Assembly (NCBI GenBank): GCA_900545725.1
Contig: URAI01000001.1
Location: 73,437 to 137,436 of the forward strand
Source: an uncultured Eubacterium sp.
GTDB taxonomy: Bacteria; Bacillota; Clostridia; Lachnospirales; Lachnospiraceae
DNA: 64,000 bases
Direction: 5' to 3'
In this document: positions 63,879 through 64,000 of the stretch, in pieces
Layout: every line of letters starts with the position of its first letter
Numbering within the stretch: position 1 is the first letter of the stretch
Position numbers and translations under genes: made by a program
The notes under the pieces: generated by a model
The model's input: only the letters and a program-made list of their open reading frames with translations
Told to the model about the DNA's origin: nothing
Database searches by the model: none

Positions 63879-64000
63879 CTACATATTATCTTTAATCTTC
63901 TGCACTTCCTCTACTGGAATATCAAGTATATCTGCTACCACTTCACATGACTTGAACTTTCTTAAACAGCTTATAATTAACTGTCTTCTTGCCTGTTCTC
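63879..64000 (-). CDS. Rpn family nuclease, 3' end of a second copy (partial)
   Basis: The last 40 codons, stop TAG at 63879-63881, run out of the window to the right. The 135 bases at 63866-64000 match 62371-62505 with 4 differences, including the end of the coding sequence and the first bases after it. This is a recent tandem duplication or gene conversion. Confidence 0.8.
   Translation of the reverse strand, partial: EQARRQLIISCLRKFKSCEVVADILDIPVEEVQKIKDNM

Overview
The window reads as chromosome of a low-GC anaerobic Firmicute of the Lachnospiraceae, probably close to Lachnospira (Eubacterium) eligens. The pointers are AT-rich DNA, the sporulation gene spoIIR, a Lachnospiraceae-like order ispE / GntR regulator / spoIIR / murI / DUF1934, a pectin (rhamnogalacturonan) lyase beside an Lpl-type sugar lipoprotein, and many genes started from a GGAG or GAGG box of the form AAATGGAGAT or AAATGAGGAT. 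The assignment is inferred from gene content; no ribosomal RNA is present to test it.

Left part (1-15.4 kb). It holds the end of pncB, then two large hairpin elements with a shared core (231-871), then a PL26-type rhamnogalacturonan lyase and its lipoprotein neighbour on the minus strand. Next come DUF1934, murI, spoIIR, a GntR/FCD regulator and ispE, followed by an AraC regulator, a divergent MATE exporter, an iron-sulfur flavoprotein, a small membrane protein and a Ser/Thr/Ala-rich protein preceded by a 31-bp tandem array.

Main part (15.4-62.1 kb). This is one very large cell-surface polysaccharide locus, all on the minus strand, so its 5' end is at the right near 62.1 kb, where a TTGAAT-N17-TATAAT promoter lies. 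In transcription order it carries a polymerase-like protein, a ricin-fold protein, a PssD/PssE transferase pair, glycosyltransferases, a Wzz-like protein with a degenerate kinase-like tail, a pyruvyltransferase, an SGNH hydrolase with wall-binding repeats, a 1400-residue BspA-type LRR surface protein, a second pyruvyltransferase, two FrhB-type iron-sulfur proteins, a second polymerase-like protein, a flippase, the initiating polyprenyl sugar-phosphate transferase and galE. Further on are two membrane-anchored sigma-factor-like proteins, a CDP-3,6-dideoxyhexose pathway (rfbF, rfbG, rfbH), GtrA, a TPP enzyme resembling YerE, an SDR reductase, a DPM1-type transferase, a fused mannose-1-P guanylyltransferase/isomerase and two GT-C-like membrane proteins (YfhO and PIG-V types). 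Together these suggest a repeat-unit glycan decorated with a branched, yersiniose-like dideoxy sugar and pyruvate groups.

Right end. An Rpn-type PD-(D/E)XK nuclease gene is followed by the 3' end of a near-identical second copy.

The least explained signals are non-coding. (1) Two large hairpins whose arms differ in sequence but stay self-complementary, with a covarying core and GGA apical loops. (2) A modular leader element with a potential pseudoknot whose 3' strand touches the ribosome binding site of the following gene; it occurs in two full and several partial copies. (3) The sigma-like domains fused to transmembrane segments are the most unusual proteins.
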